64,000 nucleotides of DNA from JAITVM01 sp031551135 (GCA_031551135.1 JAVBOA010000006.1:62001-126000), one strand, 5' to 3'; shown: positions 52,757 to 62,481, numbered from the stretch's first letter. The notes: generated by a model from the sequence alone, not told the origin. A program made the numbers and translations.

Positions 52757-53911
52757 ATGGCAATGAGAATTATCTTAAACGAAACATCCTATTTTTCAAG
52801 CGGTGCAATCAACGAGATTGTAACAGAAGTTAAAAAAAGAGCTTTTACAAAAGCCTTCGTTGTTACCGACAAAATATTAATTGAAAAAAAAGTTGCTGAC
52901 AAAGTTTTAGACCTGCTTAAAGAAAATGAAATGGAGTATGTTTGCTTTGACGACGTTCAGGAAAATCCTACAATCGAAAATGTTCAAAACGGTGTAGAAT
53001 TATTCAAAAACAGTAATGCCGATTATATTATCGCTCTCGGCGGCGGCTCTCCGATGGATACCGCTAAAGCTGTCGGTATTATTATCGCAAACCCTGAATT
53101 CGAAGATGTTCGTTCGCTCGAAGGCTTCGCTCCTACAAAAAATCCTTCTGTGCCAATAATTGCCGTTCCTACAACTGCCGGAACAGCCTCCGAAGTTACC
53201 GTAAACTATGTAATTACAGACGTTGAAAGAAACCGCAAGTTTGTTTGTATCGATCCTCACGATATCCCTGTTGTAGCTATAGTTGACCCGGACATGATGT
53301 CCAGTATGCCTAAAGGATTAACTGCCGCTACAGGTATGGACGCGCTTACGCATGCTATCGAAGGATATATCACAAAAGGCGCTTGGGAAATGTCGGACAT
53401 GTTCCATATTAAAGCTATTGAATTAATCGGACGTTCGCTCAGAGGCGCTACTTTGGAAAACTGCCCTAAATGCAGAGAAGACATGGCTCTTGCTCAATAT
53501 GTTGCCGGTATGGGATTTTCTAACGTAGGTCTTGGTCTTGTTCACGCAATGGCTCATCCGCTCGGCGCATTTTACGGCACTCCTCACGGTGTTGCAAACG
53601 CTATTTTATTGCCGACGATTATGGAATTTAACGCTCCTGCTTCCGGTGAAAAATATCGTGATATCGCAAAAGCTATGGGTGTAGCCGGTGTTGACGAAAT
53701 GGATCTCGACGCTGCCCGCACTGCTTGTGTTGATGCAGTAAAACAACTTTCCAAAGATGTTCAGATACCGGAAAAATTATCTGATGTCGGCGTAAAAGCA
53801 GAAGATATTGATTTTCTTGCAGATTCGGCGTTTGCTGATGTTTGCTTAGGCGGAAACCCAAGAGAAACTTCTATTGACGACATTAAAGAATTGTACGCTT
53901 CTCTAATATAA
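52757..53911 (+). CDS. fucO: lactaldehyde reductase (iron-dependent alcohol dehydrogenase family)
   Basis: The 384-aa protein matches FucO closely throughout: MRIILNETSYFSSGAI, ALGGGSPMDTAKAVGIIIAN, VPTTAGTASEVTVNYVITD, RKFVCIDPHDIPVVAIVDPD and the iron-ligand region LGLVHAMAHPLGAFYGTPHG. It reduces L-lactaldehyde to 1,2-propanediol at the end of anaerobic fucose and rhamnose breakdown. GAGGAGG precedes the start. It is a single-gene unit 30 kb away from fucI, with its own terminator. Confidence 0.95.
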   Translation: MAMRIILNETSYFSSGAINEIVTEVKKRAFTKAFVVTDKILIEKKVADKVLDLLKENEMEYVCFDDVQENPTIENVQNGVELFKNSNADYIIALGGGSPMDTAKAVGIIIANPEFEDVRSLEGFAPTKNPSVPIIAVPTTAGTASEVTVNYVITDVERNRKFVCIDPHDIPVVAIVDPDMMSSMPKGLTAATGMDALTHAIEGYITKGAWEMSDMFHIKAIELIGRSLRGATLENCPKCREDMALAQYVAGMGFSNVGLGLVHAMAHPLGAFYGTPHGVANAILLPTIMEFNAPASGEKYRDIAKAMGVAGVDEMDLDAARTACVDAVKQLSKDVQIPEKLSDVGVKAEDIDFLADSAFADVCLGGNPRETSIDDIKELYASLI

Positions 53912-53950
53912 AAACATATCCTTTATAAATATTTTTAGTTTATGAAATCA

Positions 53951-53987
53951 AAAATCGATGAGATTAATCTCCCATCGATTTTTTTTA
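53951..53987. terminator. terminator of fucO (possibly bidirectional)
   Basis: AAAATCGATG / CATCGATTTT followed by a T-run on the plus strand; it also faces the convergent nox gene. Confidence 0.85.
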
Positions 53988-54014
53988 TTATAGCATTTTT
54001 ATTTTTTACTGATT

Positions 54015-55340
54015 CTATTCGGCAGACAAGCCTGCGGTATTTATCAAATTCCACGGTTTATTAAAATGCGGCTGGAAGAATTGATCCACGAACGCAATTT
54101 CATCTACAGTCATTTTATTTTGGATACATATCGAAAGTGTATTTATAGTTTGCGTATAATCCGCTGTCGAAGAAAGCTGTGCGCCTAAAATTTGTCTGTT
54201 GTCGGCATTATATACAAGCTTTAATTTTACCGGCACGTAAGACGGCATAAATTCAGGACGGAAGTTTTCTGTAATTAAAACCGATTTTACATTATCGAAA
54301 TGCTTTTTCGCTTCTGCTTCAATAAGCCCTGTTGATGCAATATGCTGATTGAAAATTTTAATTCCCGAAGTTCCTTGAGTGCCAATCTGTTTAATTTTAT
54401 TGGAGACTAAATTTATTGCGGCCAAAGTTCCCATTCTGACTGCATTTGTCGCCAATGGAATATACATGTGCTTTTGAGTTGGATTATAAAATACAGCACA
54501 GCTATCGCCCGCGGCAAGAACATCCGGGTTGGAGGTATGCATATATTCATCAACTATAATTGCGCCATTATCGAGCATATCGATTTGATTTCTAAATATA
54601 TCCGTATTCGGTCTGAAACCAATGCAAAGCACAACAAGGTCAACTTCATGCTCGGCTTTATCGGTCACAACTTTTGCAACTTTTCCATCGCCAACAAATT
54701 TCATGACTTTTTCGCCCAAAGCAATCTTAATATCTTTACCTACATATTCATTTCCCGCTATATCCGAAAACTCTTTGTCCAAATATTTTGCCAAAATTCG
54801 AGATTCCAAATCGATGATTGTTACTTTTTTGCCCTGCTTCTCGAAAGCTTCTATTAATTCGATTCCGATATACCCTGCGCCGATTACCGCAACAGATTTT
54901 GCATTTTTAGATTTTTCAATAATTTCTTTTGCGTGGTCAAAGTTTTTGCAAAGCAGTATATTTTCCAATTCTCTGCCTTCAAAATTCGGATTTATCGGCC
55001 AAGAGCCGGAAGTAACAACTAATTTATCATAACTATCCTCAAAAACTTCATTAGTAATCATATTTTTAACTTGTACTTTTTTGGAATTAACGTCAACAGA
55101 AAGAACATCATGCTTCATTTTTGTTTGAACGCCCATTTCCGCAAGTTTTTCCGGTGATGAATAAAACAAACCGTTTATATCTTTAACAACACCTTCTACA
55201 TAGAGAGCGATTCCGCAAGATAGAAAAGAGATATTATCATTTCTTTCATAAACCGTTATTTGAATATCTTTATATAATTGAGCCATTTTGCTTACGGCCG
55301 CTGTTCCTGCGTGCGTACATCCGATTACGATTACTTTCAT
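54015..55340 (-). CDS. nox: NADH oxidase / CoA-disulfide-reductase family flavoprotein
   Basis: The 441-aa protein has the FAD motif VIGCTHAGTAAV at the N-terminus, the redox-active Cys in SFLSCGIALY (about residues 40-49), the NADH motif VAVIGAGYIGIELIEAF and VLAAGDSCAVFYNP. This single-Cys pattern fits water-forming NADH oxidases, NADH peroxidases and CoA disulfide reductases; the first is most likely. ATG 55340 follows AGGAGG; the longer frame is rejected. In an anaerobe it serves oxygen defence and NAD recycling. Confidence 0.9.
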   Translation of the reverse strand: MKVIVIGCTHAGTAAVSKMAQLYKDIQITVYERNDNISFLSCGIALYVEGVVKDINGLFYSSPEKLAEMGVQTKMKHDVLSVDVNSKKVQVKNMITNEVFEDSYDKLVVTSGSWPINPNFEGRELENILLCKNFDHAKEIIEKSKNAKSVAVIGAGYIGIELIEAFEKQGKKVTIIDLESRILAKYLDKEFSDIAGNEYVGKDIKIALGEKVMKFVGDGKVAKVVTDKAEHEVDLVVLCIGFRPNTDIFRNQIDMLDNGAIIVDEYMHTSNPDVLAAGDSCAVFYNPTQKHMYIPLATNAVRMGTLAAINLVSNKIKQIGTQGTSGIKIFNQHIASTGLIEAEAKKHFDNVKSVLITENFRPEFMPSYVPVKLKLVYNADNRQILGAQLSSTADYTQTINTLSICIQNKMTVDEIAFVDQFFQPHFNKPWNLINTAGLSAE

Positions 55341-55393
55341 ATAGTTTCCTCCTATAATAACAATCAACACAAGACAAATAAATCCTACGCATT

Positions 55394-55479
55394 ATACCAA
55401 CGAATGATTAAATTTTCACAAATGTCTTCCCAGCCTACCTACCGGAACGAATAAGCAAATTGTTCTCATTCGTTAGTAT
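55394..55479. repeat. family B inverted repeat element, copy 5 (divergent)
   Basis: Ends ATACCAACGAATGATTAAAT and CATTCGTTAGTAT with the internal TCTTCCCAGCCTACCTACCG. It lies between ftsY and nox. Confidence 0.75.
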
Positions 55480-55609
55480 ACTTTAATTATTAAAAAATAT
55501 TAAAATTTTAATAATAATTATTATTATATAATAAAAAATATAAATTGTCATTATCTGAAAGTAATTTTTTTTATTTATTTTCGACATTCCGTTGGGAATA
55601 TTTTCAAAT

Positions 55610-57055
55610 CTATTCCGCAAAAAGAGCTTTCGCAAATTCTTCGGCATCAAATTCACGTAAATCATCTATTCCTTCGCCTACACCGATAAATCTCACCGGT
55701 ACATTCAATTCATTCTTAATGCTGATAACAATTCCGCCTTTTGCCGTTCCGTCAAGCTTGGTCAAAACAATACCTGTAATATTCGCAGCTTCTTTAAACA
55801 ATTTAGCTTGCTGCATAGCGTTCTGGCCTGTTGTAGCATCCAAAACCAAAAAAACTTCCGTATGAGCTTGTTCGTATTCACGCGCGATAACCCTTGATAT
55901 TTTAGAAAGCTCGTCCATAAGATTTTTCTTATTATGAAGCCGCCCCGCCGTATCAACTACCAACAAATCAATTTTTCTTGCTTTCGAAGCTTGAACCGCA
56001 TCATAAACAACCGCCGCCGGGTCAGCACCTTCTTGATGTTTTATAACTTCTATATTTGAGCGTTTGCCCCAAACTTCCAATTGGTCAATGGCCGCCGCCC
56101 TAAATGTATCCGCCGCCGCAATCAAAACTTTTTTTCCTTGCTTTTTGTATATAGAAGCGATTTTTCCAATCGTTGTGGTTTTTCCAACACCGTTCACGCC
56201 GATTACAAGTATTACCGAAGGATTCGGCAAAGAAAATTCTTCGTTGTTCTCTGTCAAAATTTTTGTAATTTCTTCAACAATCAACTGCTTTACTTTTGAA
56301 ACTTCAGTCACTCTTTCAGCCTTAACCCGCTCTTTCACGCCGTTAATAATTTTTAAAGAAGAATCTACGCCAATATCGGACATAATTAAAGCTTCTTCTA
56401 ATTCCTCAAACAATTCTTCATCAATGCTTACAAATGCTTTTAGAACATTATCAACACTGTTCAAAATATTCTTTCTGGTTTTGTCCAAGCCGCTTAGAAT
56501 TTTATTGAAGAAACCGGTTTTTGTCTGCGTTTCTTCTTCGATATGCTCAACGGGTAATTCCGCTTGATTAATTTCCTCAGAACCTGCATTTTCAATTATA
56601 GTTTCTTCAATATCTTCCTGAATTATTATTTCAGGTAAAGAATCTGCTAAATCTTCAACAAGATCGATTTCATCAATTTTTTGAGAAAGCTCTGCCTCTT
56701 CCGATTCCAAAGTATTTTTTCTGCTTTTATCTAAACCGCCTAGAATTTTGTTGAAAAAACCAGTTTTCGTCTGCGTTTCCGGCAAATCTTCGATATGCTC
56801 ATCAAGCAATTCTGCTTGATTAATTTCCTCAAAATCTGTATTTTCAATTGTAATTTCTTCAATATCTTCTTCCATTATTTCTTCCGCTAAATCTTCAATA
56901 CGGTCGATTTCATCAATTTTTTGAGAAAGCCCGCCCTCTTCCGATTCCAAAACATTTTCTTCCGATATTTCTTCAATCTCGGAATTTTCTAAAATCTCTT
57001 GTTCCTCAATAATTTCATTTGTTTTGTTCTTTTTAAAAAAATCAAATAAGCCCAT
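55610..57055 (-). CDS. ftsY: signal recognition particle receptor FtsY with duplicated acidic N-terminal unit
   Basis: The 481-aa GTPase targets ribosomes translating membrane proteins. The NG domain (about 200-481) has GVNGVGKTTTIGKIA (286-300), AADTFRAAAIDQL, VVDTAGRLHNKKNLM, TKLDGTAKGG and FIGVGEGIDDL. The N-terminal part is acidic and contains a tandem duplication: residues 36-115 and 116-197 both run from LESEE..LSQKIDEID to a TQTKTGFFNKILxGLDKxRKN segment, the amphipathic membrane-targeting helix. Most FtsY proteins have one such helix. The gene follows smc as in many Firmicutes, but with a family A repeat between. Confidence 0.95.
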   Translation of the reverse strand: MGLFDFFKKNKTNEIIEEQEILENSEIEEISEENVLESEEGGLSQKIDEIDRIEDLAEEIMEEDIEEITIENTDFEEINQAELLDEHIEDLPETQTKTGFFNKILGGLDKSRKNTLESEEAELSQKIDEIDLVEDLADSLPEIIIQEDIEETIIENAGSEEINQAELPVEHIEEETQTKTGFFNKILSGLDKTRKNILNSVDNVLKAFVSIDEELFEELEEALIMSDIGVDSSLKIINGVKERVKAERVTEVSKVKQLIVEEITKILTENNEEFSLPNPSVILVIGVNGVGKTTTIGKIASIYKKQGKKVLIAAADTFRAAAIDQLEVWGKRSNIEVIKHQEGADPAAVVYDAVQASKARKIDLLVVDTAGRLHNKKNLMDELSKISRVIAREYEQAHTEVFLVLDATTGQNAMQQAKLFKEAANITGIVLTKLDGTAKGGIVISIKNELNVPVRFIGVGEGIDDLREFDAEEFAKALFAE

Positions 57056-57100
57056 TTTTTTCTCCTTATCAATATAAAAATTTTGATATTCTTATAAGTA

Positions 57101-57213
57101 ATACTATTTTCATTTAATAAGTAGAAAAAAATTTTTCACAGCGAAGCGTTTCGCGCAATGCTTCAAGCGCGAAATGAAATATTTTTTTCTATCCTTAATA
57201 TTGAAAATAGTAA
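57101..57213. repeat. family A palindromic repeat, copy 8 (113 bp)
   Basis: Full-length; central stem TTTCGCGC / GCGCGAAA, loop AATGCTTCAA. The last base of the right end is changed. It separates smc (stop at 57222) and ftsY (start at 57055). Confidence 0.9.
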
Positions 57214-57221
57214 AAATAATA

Positions 57222-60200
57222 CTAGCTATATTCTTTCAATTCAACAGAAACCAATTTAGAAACGCCCTGCTCCTGCATTGTTACGCCATACAAAACATCT
57301 GCCGATTCCATAGTCCCTTTTCTATGGGTAATGACAATGAATTGCGTGTCTTTCGAGAAATTTTTAATATAATCGGCAAAACGCTTAACATTGGAATCGT
57401 CCAAGGCCGCCTCTATTTCGTCCAGAATACAAAACGGAGAAGGTTTCATTTTCAAAATTGCGAACAATAACGCGATTGCCGTCAAGGCCCTTTCGCCGCC
57501 GGATAATAAATTCATATTTTGCAGGCGCTTCCCGGGCGGCTGTGCTACTATCTCTATTCCGGATTCCAGAACATTTTCTTCATCCAATAAATTTAAATAT
57601 GCTTTACCGCCGCCGAACATTTCCGCAAAAACGACACAGAAATTATCCGAAATTATTTTAAATTGAGATTTAAACCGGTCGCCCATCATTTCCGTAAGCT
57701 CTGAAATAAGCTTTTTTAGAGATTCTTCGGCGGACACAATATCGTCTTTCTGGGATTTCAAAAAACTGTATCTTTCTTTTACTTCTTTAAATTCTTCGAT
57801 AGCCGAAACATTAACATTTCCCATTTCTTTTATTTGATTTCGAATCGAATTTTCTTTTTTGTTCAGCGCGCTGAGGCTTTCTTCCGATTTTGGAAATTTC
57901 AAAGCCTGCTGATAAGTCATATTATACTCTTCCCAAATATTATCGAATAAATTTCGCCTGTTTTCCTCTATTTGCTCTTTTTTTAGCTCAAGCCTGTTTT
58001 TTTCTTTATCTAAATTATGAATTATATCGTTATTTTTATTGGCCTCAGCTTCTTTTTGTTCGAGAGCTTTATTTATCATCACTTTTTCATTTTCGATTTT
58101 AGAAATATCCGACTTACAATTTATAATTAACAACTCAAAATTATCTGTATCAGATTTTATATTTTCAATATTCGTTTTATTTTCCGAAAGAAGAACTTTA
58201 TTTTCTTCAATCTTTTTAATATAATTATCGATGTTTTCCTGATATTTCAAAAATTCATTATTAAGCTTTATTAATTGTTCTTCTTTTGATTTCAAATTTT
58301 CCATAAAGGCCGAAATATTAATTTGAATATTAGTTATTTCCTTAATTTTATCTTCTCTAAAATCTTTTTCAGAGGAAATCTCATTTTGAAAATCAGATAA
58401 TTTAGTTTTTATAGCTTCGATTTCACTCTCGAATTCAAGCAATTCAATTTCTTTGAGGCTTAAGTCCTTATTTATTTCAAAAATCTGCTCGTCCAGTTGT
58501 TTATTTTCAATCGACTGGTCGTCGGATTTTTCCAAAAATCCATCCAGATTTTCAGAGCTTGTTTTAATAAAATGATTTAAATTATTTATTTCTTTTTCTT
58601 TATCATAAAAAAGCGTCTTTTTTTCTTTTATATCAGCTTTTATTTTTTCTAGGTCCTGATTAATTTGAGAGTTTTCATTCTTCAATACTGCCTGAATTTT
58701 TTTCAGCTCATTTATTTTTTCGTCCAGTTGCTTTATTTCTCTGGCTCTGCCGAAAATATTAGTTGTTTTTTTATTTATACTTCCGCCTGTCATCGCGCCG
58801 CCCGGGCTTAGCAAATCACCTTCCAAAGTCACAATTTTCAAGGAGTTATTGTATTTTTTGTTTAAAGCGATAGCATTATTTAAAGTATCACAAATCACGG
58901 CAGAACCCAGCGCAAACGAAATAATATTTTTGTAAATATCGTCATATTTTACGAGGCTTTCTGCGATGCCGATAAAACCTTTTTCTTTTATATCAATCTT
59001 TCGATTATACGGTTTTATTGATGAAATCGGCAAAAAAGTTGCTCGTCCCTGTTTATTTTTTTTCAAAAACTCAATGGCTATTTTAGCATCATTTTCGTTG
59101 TTTGTGACAATATTTTGAATATATCCGCCGAGAGCAATTTCTATCGCTGTTTCAAATTCCTGCGGCACTTCGATTAATTCCCCCAGCGCGCCGTGTATTC
59201 CTTGGAAATTACTATCGGTTTTTCGTTGTTTTAAAACAGCTTTTGTGCTGTTGTAATAGCCTTCAAAATCCTCTTCTAATTCTTTGATAACACGATAGCG
59301 GGATTGTTTGTCATTTATTTCATTTGTCACAGAAACATATGAGTTTGTCTTTTTTTCAAGCTCGTTCAAAAGCGAATCCCGTTCCGTTGAAAGCCGTTCG
59401 ATATCATCACCAAGCGATTTGTAAATTTTATCGGCATCAATCAGCAAAGCTCCCGACTCTTTTATTTCTTTTTCTTTTGATAAAATCTTCTCATTATTTT
59501 GAGAAATTTCGTTTCGAAGCTCGTTTTTTCTTGAATCCAGCGAATCGATATTATTTTTCAATTTATTTATATTCGATTTAATATCCGAAACATTTTTGTA
59601 ACCTTCGAATATATTTATATTATAATTCTCAATTTCGGACTCTTTTGTTTTCATAGATTCGCTGATGGAGTTAAATTCCTGCTGTTTTTGTGCTAAAATT
59701 GAATTTTCGCTGTCAATATTTTCTTTTAGATTTTTTATATTTTCATCCAAAGCAGAAATTTGTTCTTTCGAATTTTTCAGGCTTTTCGAATTATTTTCTT
59801 TTTCATTTTCGAGCCTAAATAATTCTTGATTTATGAAATTATTTTTTTCTTCAACAATTTTTATATCTGCTTGTTTTTGAGTAAATTTATTGTTTAATTC
59901 AATTAAATCGTTTTGGAAACTCTTATATTTTTCGTCTTTTTGGGTTAAACTAATTTTATGTTCGGAAATTTCATCAATATAAATTTGCTTTATTTTATTT
60001 TCTTGTTCGAGCTGACCGGAGGCAATCAGAATTTTTTCTTCGATAGAATTTAATTCGGTCTCCGAACGTGCCGTATCCAATAAAAATATATTTATTTTCA
60101 AAAATTTTTGTTCTTCAATCAGAGCGAGATATTTTTTTGCGGTTTCCGACTGTTGTTCCAGCGGCTCCAGCTTCGACTCAAGTTCTGACAAAATGTCCTC

Positions 60201-60773
60201 GACCCGAATTAAATTTATACGCTCTTTTTCGAGTTTATTCAATGATTCCTCACGCCGTGACCTGAATTTAACTATACCCGCCGCTTCCTCAAATAAAAAA
60301 CGCCGGTCTTCGCTTTTGGCATTGAGAATTTCATCAATCCTGCCTTGCCCGATAATTGAATAGCCTTCACGCCCAATGCCGGTGTCCATTAAAATCTCGT
60401 GAATATCTTTTAATCTGCAATTGGAATTATTTATCAAAAATTCACTTTCACCGGAGCGGTATACTCTTCGGCTGATTATTAAATCCGAAAATTCTATTGG
60501 GATTTTTTTATCGTGATTGTCTATAACAATAGAAACTTGGCTGAAACCAAGTGGTTTTCTGTTTTGAGTTCCGGCAAAAATAATATCTTCCATTTTGCTG
60601 CCTCTGAGAGATTTCGCACTCTGCTCACCCAAAACCCATCGTACAGCATCCGAAATATTGCTTTTTCCGCTGCCGTTCGGTCCTACAACACAGGTTATTC
60701 CGCTTTTAAAATCCAATGAAATTTTCTCCGGAAAAGATTTAAAACCGTGAAGTTCTAATCTTTTTAGATACAT
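57222..60773 (-). CDS. smc: chromosome partition protein SMC
   Basis: The 1183-aa ATPase has Walker A GPNGSGKSNISDAVRW (32-47), coiled coils at about 165-490 and 680-1000 separated by the hinge (GIHGALGELIEVPQEFETAI to GGAMTGGSINKKT), then the ABC signature LLSGGERALTAIALLFAI and Walker B CILDEIEAALDD near the C-terminus. It organises and segregates the chromosome with ScpAB. Length is normal. It starts behind AGAGGTG and heads smc-ftsY. Confidence 0.97.
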   Translation of the reverse strand: MYLKRLELHGFKSFPEKISLDFKSGITCVVGPNGSGKSNISDAVRWVLGEQSAKSLRGSKMEDIIFAGTQNRKPLGFSQVSIVIDNHDKKIPIEFSDLIISRRVYRSGESEFLINNSNCRLKDIHEILMDTGIGREGYSIIGQGRIDEILNAKSEDRRFLFEEAAGIVKFRSRREESLNKLEKERINLIRVEDILSELESKLEPLEQQSETAKKYLALIEEQKFLKINIFLLDTARSETELNSIEEKILIASGQLEQENKIKQIYIDEISEHKISLTQKDEKYKSFQNDLIELNNKFTQKQADIKIVEEKNNFINQELFRLENEKENNSKSLKNSKEQISALDENIKNLKENIDSENSILAQKQQEFNSISESMKTKESEIENYNINIFEGYKNVSDIKSNINKLKNNIDSLDSRKNELRNEISQNNEKILSKEKEIKESGALLIDADKIYKSLGDDIERLSTERDSLLNELEKKTNSYVSVTNEINDKQSRYRVIKELEEDFEGYYNSTKAVLKQRKTDSNFQGIHGALGELIEVPQEFETAIEIALGGYIQNIVTNNENDAKIAIEFLKKNKQGRATFLPISSIKPYNRKIDIKEKGFIGIAESLVKYDDIYKNIISFALGSAVICDTLNNAIALNKKYNNSLKIVTLEGDLLSPGGAMTGGSINKKTTNIFGRAREIKQLDEKINELKKIQAVLKNENSQINQDLEKIKADIKEKKTLFYDKEKEINNLNHFIKTSSENLDGFLEKSDDQSIENKQLDEQIFEINKDLSLKEIELLEFESEIEAIKTKLSDFQNEISSEKDFREDKIKEITNIQINISAFMENLKSKEEQLIKLNNEFLKYQENIDNYIKKIEENKVLLSENKTNIENIKSDTDNFELLIINCKSDISKIENEKVMINKALEQKEAEANKNNDIIHNLDKEKNRLELKKEQIEENRRNLFDNIWEEYNMTYQQALKFPKSEESLSALNKKENSIRNQIKEMGNVNVSAIEEFKEVKERYSFLKSQKDDIVSAEESLKKLISELTEMMGDRFKSQFKIISDNFCVVFAEMFGGGKAYLNLLDEENVLESGIEIVAQPPGKRLQNMNLLSGGERALTAIALLFAILKMKPSPFCILDEIEAALDDSNVKRFADYIKNFSKDTQFIVITHRKGTMESADVLYGVTMQEQGVSKLVSVELKEYS

Positions 60774-61241
60774 AAAACACCTCTAGAATAAAATATTTCG
60801 ATAACTCGGCTTAATCAGTAAAAAATGAAAGAGCTTTAATCAAAGCGATTTATAAAAGCCAAGCATTTATAGTATACAGTATCAATAATCATTTTCAAAT
60901 ACTTATTAAAGAGTTTCATTTTTTGTGATAAGTTTTTTTTGATTGTATTATCAAGAAATGTTAATAATAAATTTTTAATACATTCATAAAAAATTTACAA
61001 AAGTATGTTAAAATAAAGTATAGGAGTTTGAGCTTTTTATAATTCTCAATTTCTTAGACATGATTTTATTGCAAATGAAATTGTAGTACATAATCAGAAA
61101 CTTATTCTTTTATATTGGCCAAATTTTGTATTAATACTTATAGCGTTTCCATAATATATTGATTCAAGTGCAATTTGATTCTATTGATAGTCAGAATATT
61201 AATGTATAAAAAATCAAATTGCTGTTAAGGAGGATATTTTA
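60774..61241. other. 468-bp AT-rich intergenic region
   Basis: No gene seen on either strand. A TTTACA at 60994 with TATAGG 19 bases on is a weak promoter candidate for the downstream gene. The stretch 61145-61185 resembles 45605-45650 and may be a diverged third repeat. Confidence 0.4.
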
Positions 61242-62015
61242 ATGTTTTTAACTTTGGTATTGGTATTCGTTTTGGCTTTTTCAAATACCGTATACGCTAA
61301 GCCGCTATTCGGCTTTAATAACAACAAAAATGCTTTTGTTCACTATGATGAATATCCCGATGTTATTGATTTTGAAGATTTTTCTGACATACCACTGTAT
61401 TTTCAGCATTCTGAAAACGGAAAGAATATTTATTTCTATGATATAGGCAAAAATACGAAACAAATTGATAATTATATATCAGAATTGAAAGAAAATGATT
61501 TTATACCGACCGACCCGCCTTTTAATCTTTTAAGCGGTGAACCATATAATTTTTTGACCTCTTTGTGCAACAAAAGATTGGTTTTGTCTTTTTATGAATA
61601 CGAATCTACTTTTATAATCTGTATTTCCGAACTTAACAGTATTGAGGACAGCGGTTCCGATAAAATAAAAGTTACGGTTAAAGGCGAAGAACTTGTTTTT
61701 GACCAAGACCCTGTAACGATTAATAACCGTGTGCTTGTGCCGATAAGATTAGTTGCAGAAAAGCTGAATTGCAAGGTTGAATGGGATGAAAAAACACAGA
61801 CTGTTTATATAAATAAAAGCAATGTCGCTTTGCAGAAAAAAGCTGTTAAGTCAAACGAAATTAATGTTTATGTAAACAATGAAGCTGTTATTTTTGATGA
61901 ACAGCCGCCCGTTAATATCAACGGCAGAATATTGATACCAATACGAAACGTTGTCGAAAAGCTCGGCTATACCGTTGGCTGGTCAGAAGCCGCCAAAACT
62001 ATCAGCATAAAATAA
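61242..62015 (+). CDS. secreted protein with two copper amine oxidase N-terminal-like domains
   Basis: The 257-aa precursor has a signal peptide (cleavage after TVYA, residue 19) and an unrecognised region (about 20-140). Two copies of the CuAO-N-like unit follow: KVTVKGEELVFD..RVLVPIRLVAEKLNCKVEW and NVYVNNEAVIFD..RILIPIRNVVEKLGYTVGW. This domain is a general surface or substrate-binding module in clostridia and has no oxidase activity by itself. AAGGAGG precedes the start. The same domain type is fused to TupA in this window. Confidence 0.85.
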   Translation: MFLTLVLVFVLAFSNTVYAKPLFGFNNNKNAFVHYDEYPDVIDFEDFSDIPLYFQHSENGKNIYFYDIGKNTKQIDNYISELKENDFIPTDPPFNLLSGEPYNFLTSLCNKRLVLSFYEYESTFIICISELNSIEDSGSDKIKVTVKGEELVFDQDPVTINNRVLVPIRLVAEKLNCKVEWDEKTQTVYINKSNVALQKKAVKSNEINVYVNNEAVIFDEQPPVNINGRILIPIRNVVEKLGYTVGWSEAAKTISIK

Positions 62016-62172
62016 TTTCAGACAGACTGAAGATAAATTTCTATTTTTGATTTTCCTCAATGTAACAAATATGTATAAAGTCTCATAGAATAGTATTAGG
62101 ACATGAACACTGGTCCAAATACAAACATTCCCCTTGACTGGGAATTTATAAATAAATTCAGGAGGCTTTGAC

Positions 62173-62481
62173 ATGAAAGAAAATGTTTTAATCGAAAGTA
62201 TGCTTAGATATGTTGGTCAAACCGTTACTATTTTTACTGAAAGCGGCGGTTTATCCGGATCCGGTTTTACAGGCATACTCGCCGGAGTTTCTTGTGATAC
62301 TGTTAAATTAATCACAGATATCGGCGCTCCACCTAGCTGTCCGGTTGGCAGTTCATGTGATTGCGGCCATAGAAGATGCTGCATGCCAAGAAAAAGATTT
62401 AACTGTTGCGAAAACTTTCTAGGTTCCGTTACCGAAATACCTATTTGTAAAATAGTTAGTTTTGTACACAACGCGATCTAA
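62173..62481 (+). CDS. cysteine-rich small protein, 102 aa, possible coat-type or metal-binding protein
   Basis: The N-terminal part (MLRYVGQTVTIFTESGGLSG, ILAGVSCDTVKLIT) looks like a small beta-barrel. A cluster of seven cysteines (CPVGSSCDCGHRRCC..NCC) follows and the end is hydrophobic. The ribosome site AGGAGG precedes ATG 62173 and a strong terminator follows. The layout resembles small Firmicute spore-surface or envelope proteins, but I cannot name the family with certainty. Whether the cysteines bind metal or form disulfides is unknown. Confidence 0.75.
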   Translation: MKENVLIESMLRYVGQTVTIFTESGGLSGSGFTGILAGVSCDTVKLITDIGAPPSCPVGSSCDCGHRRCCMPRKRFNCCENFLGSVTEIPICKIVSFVHNAI

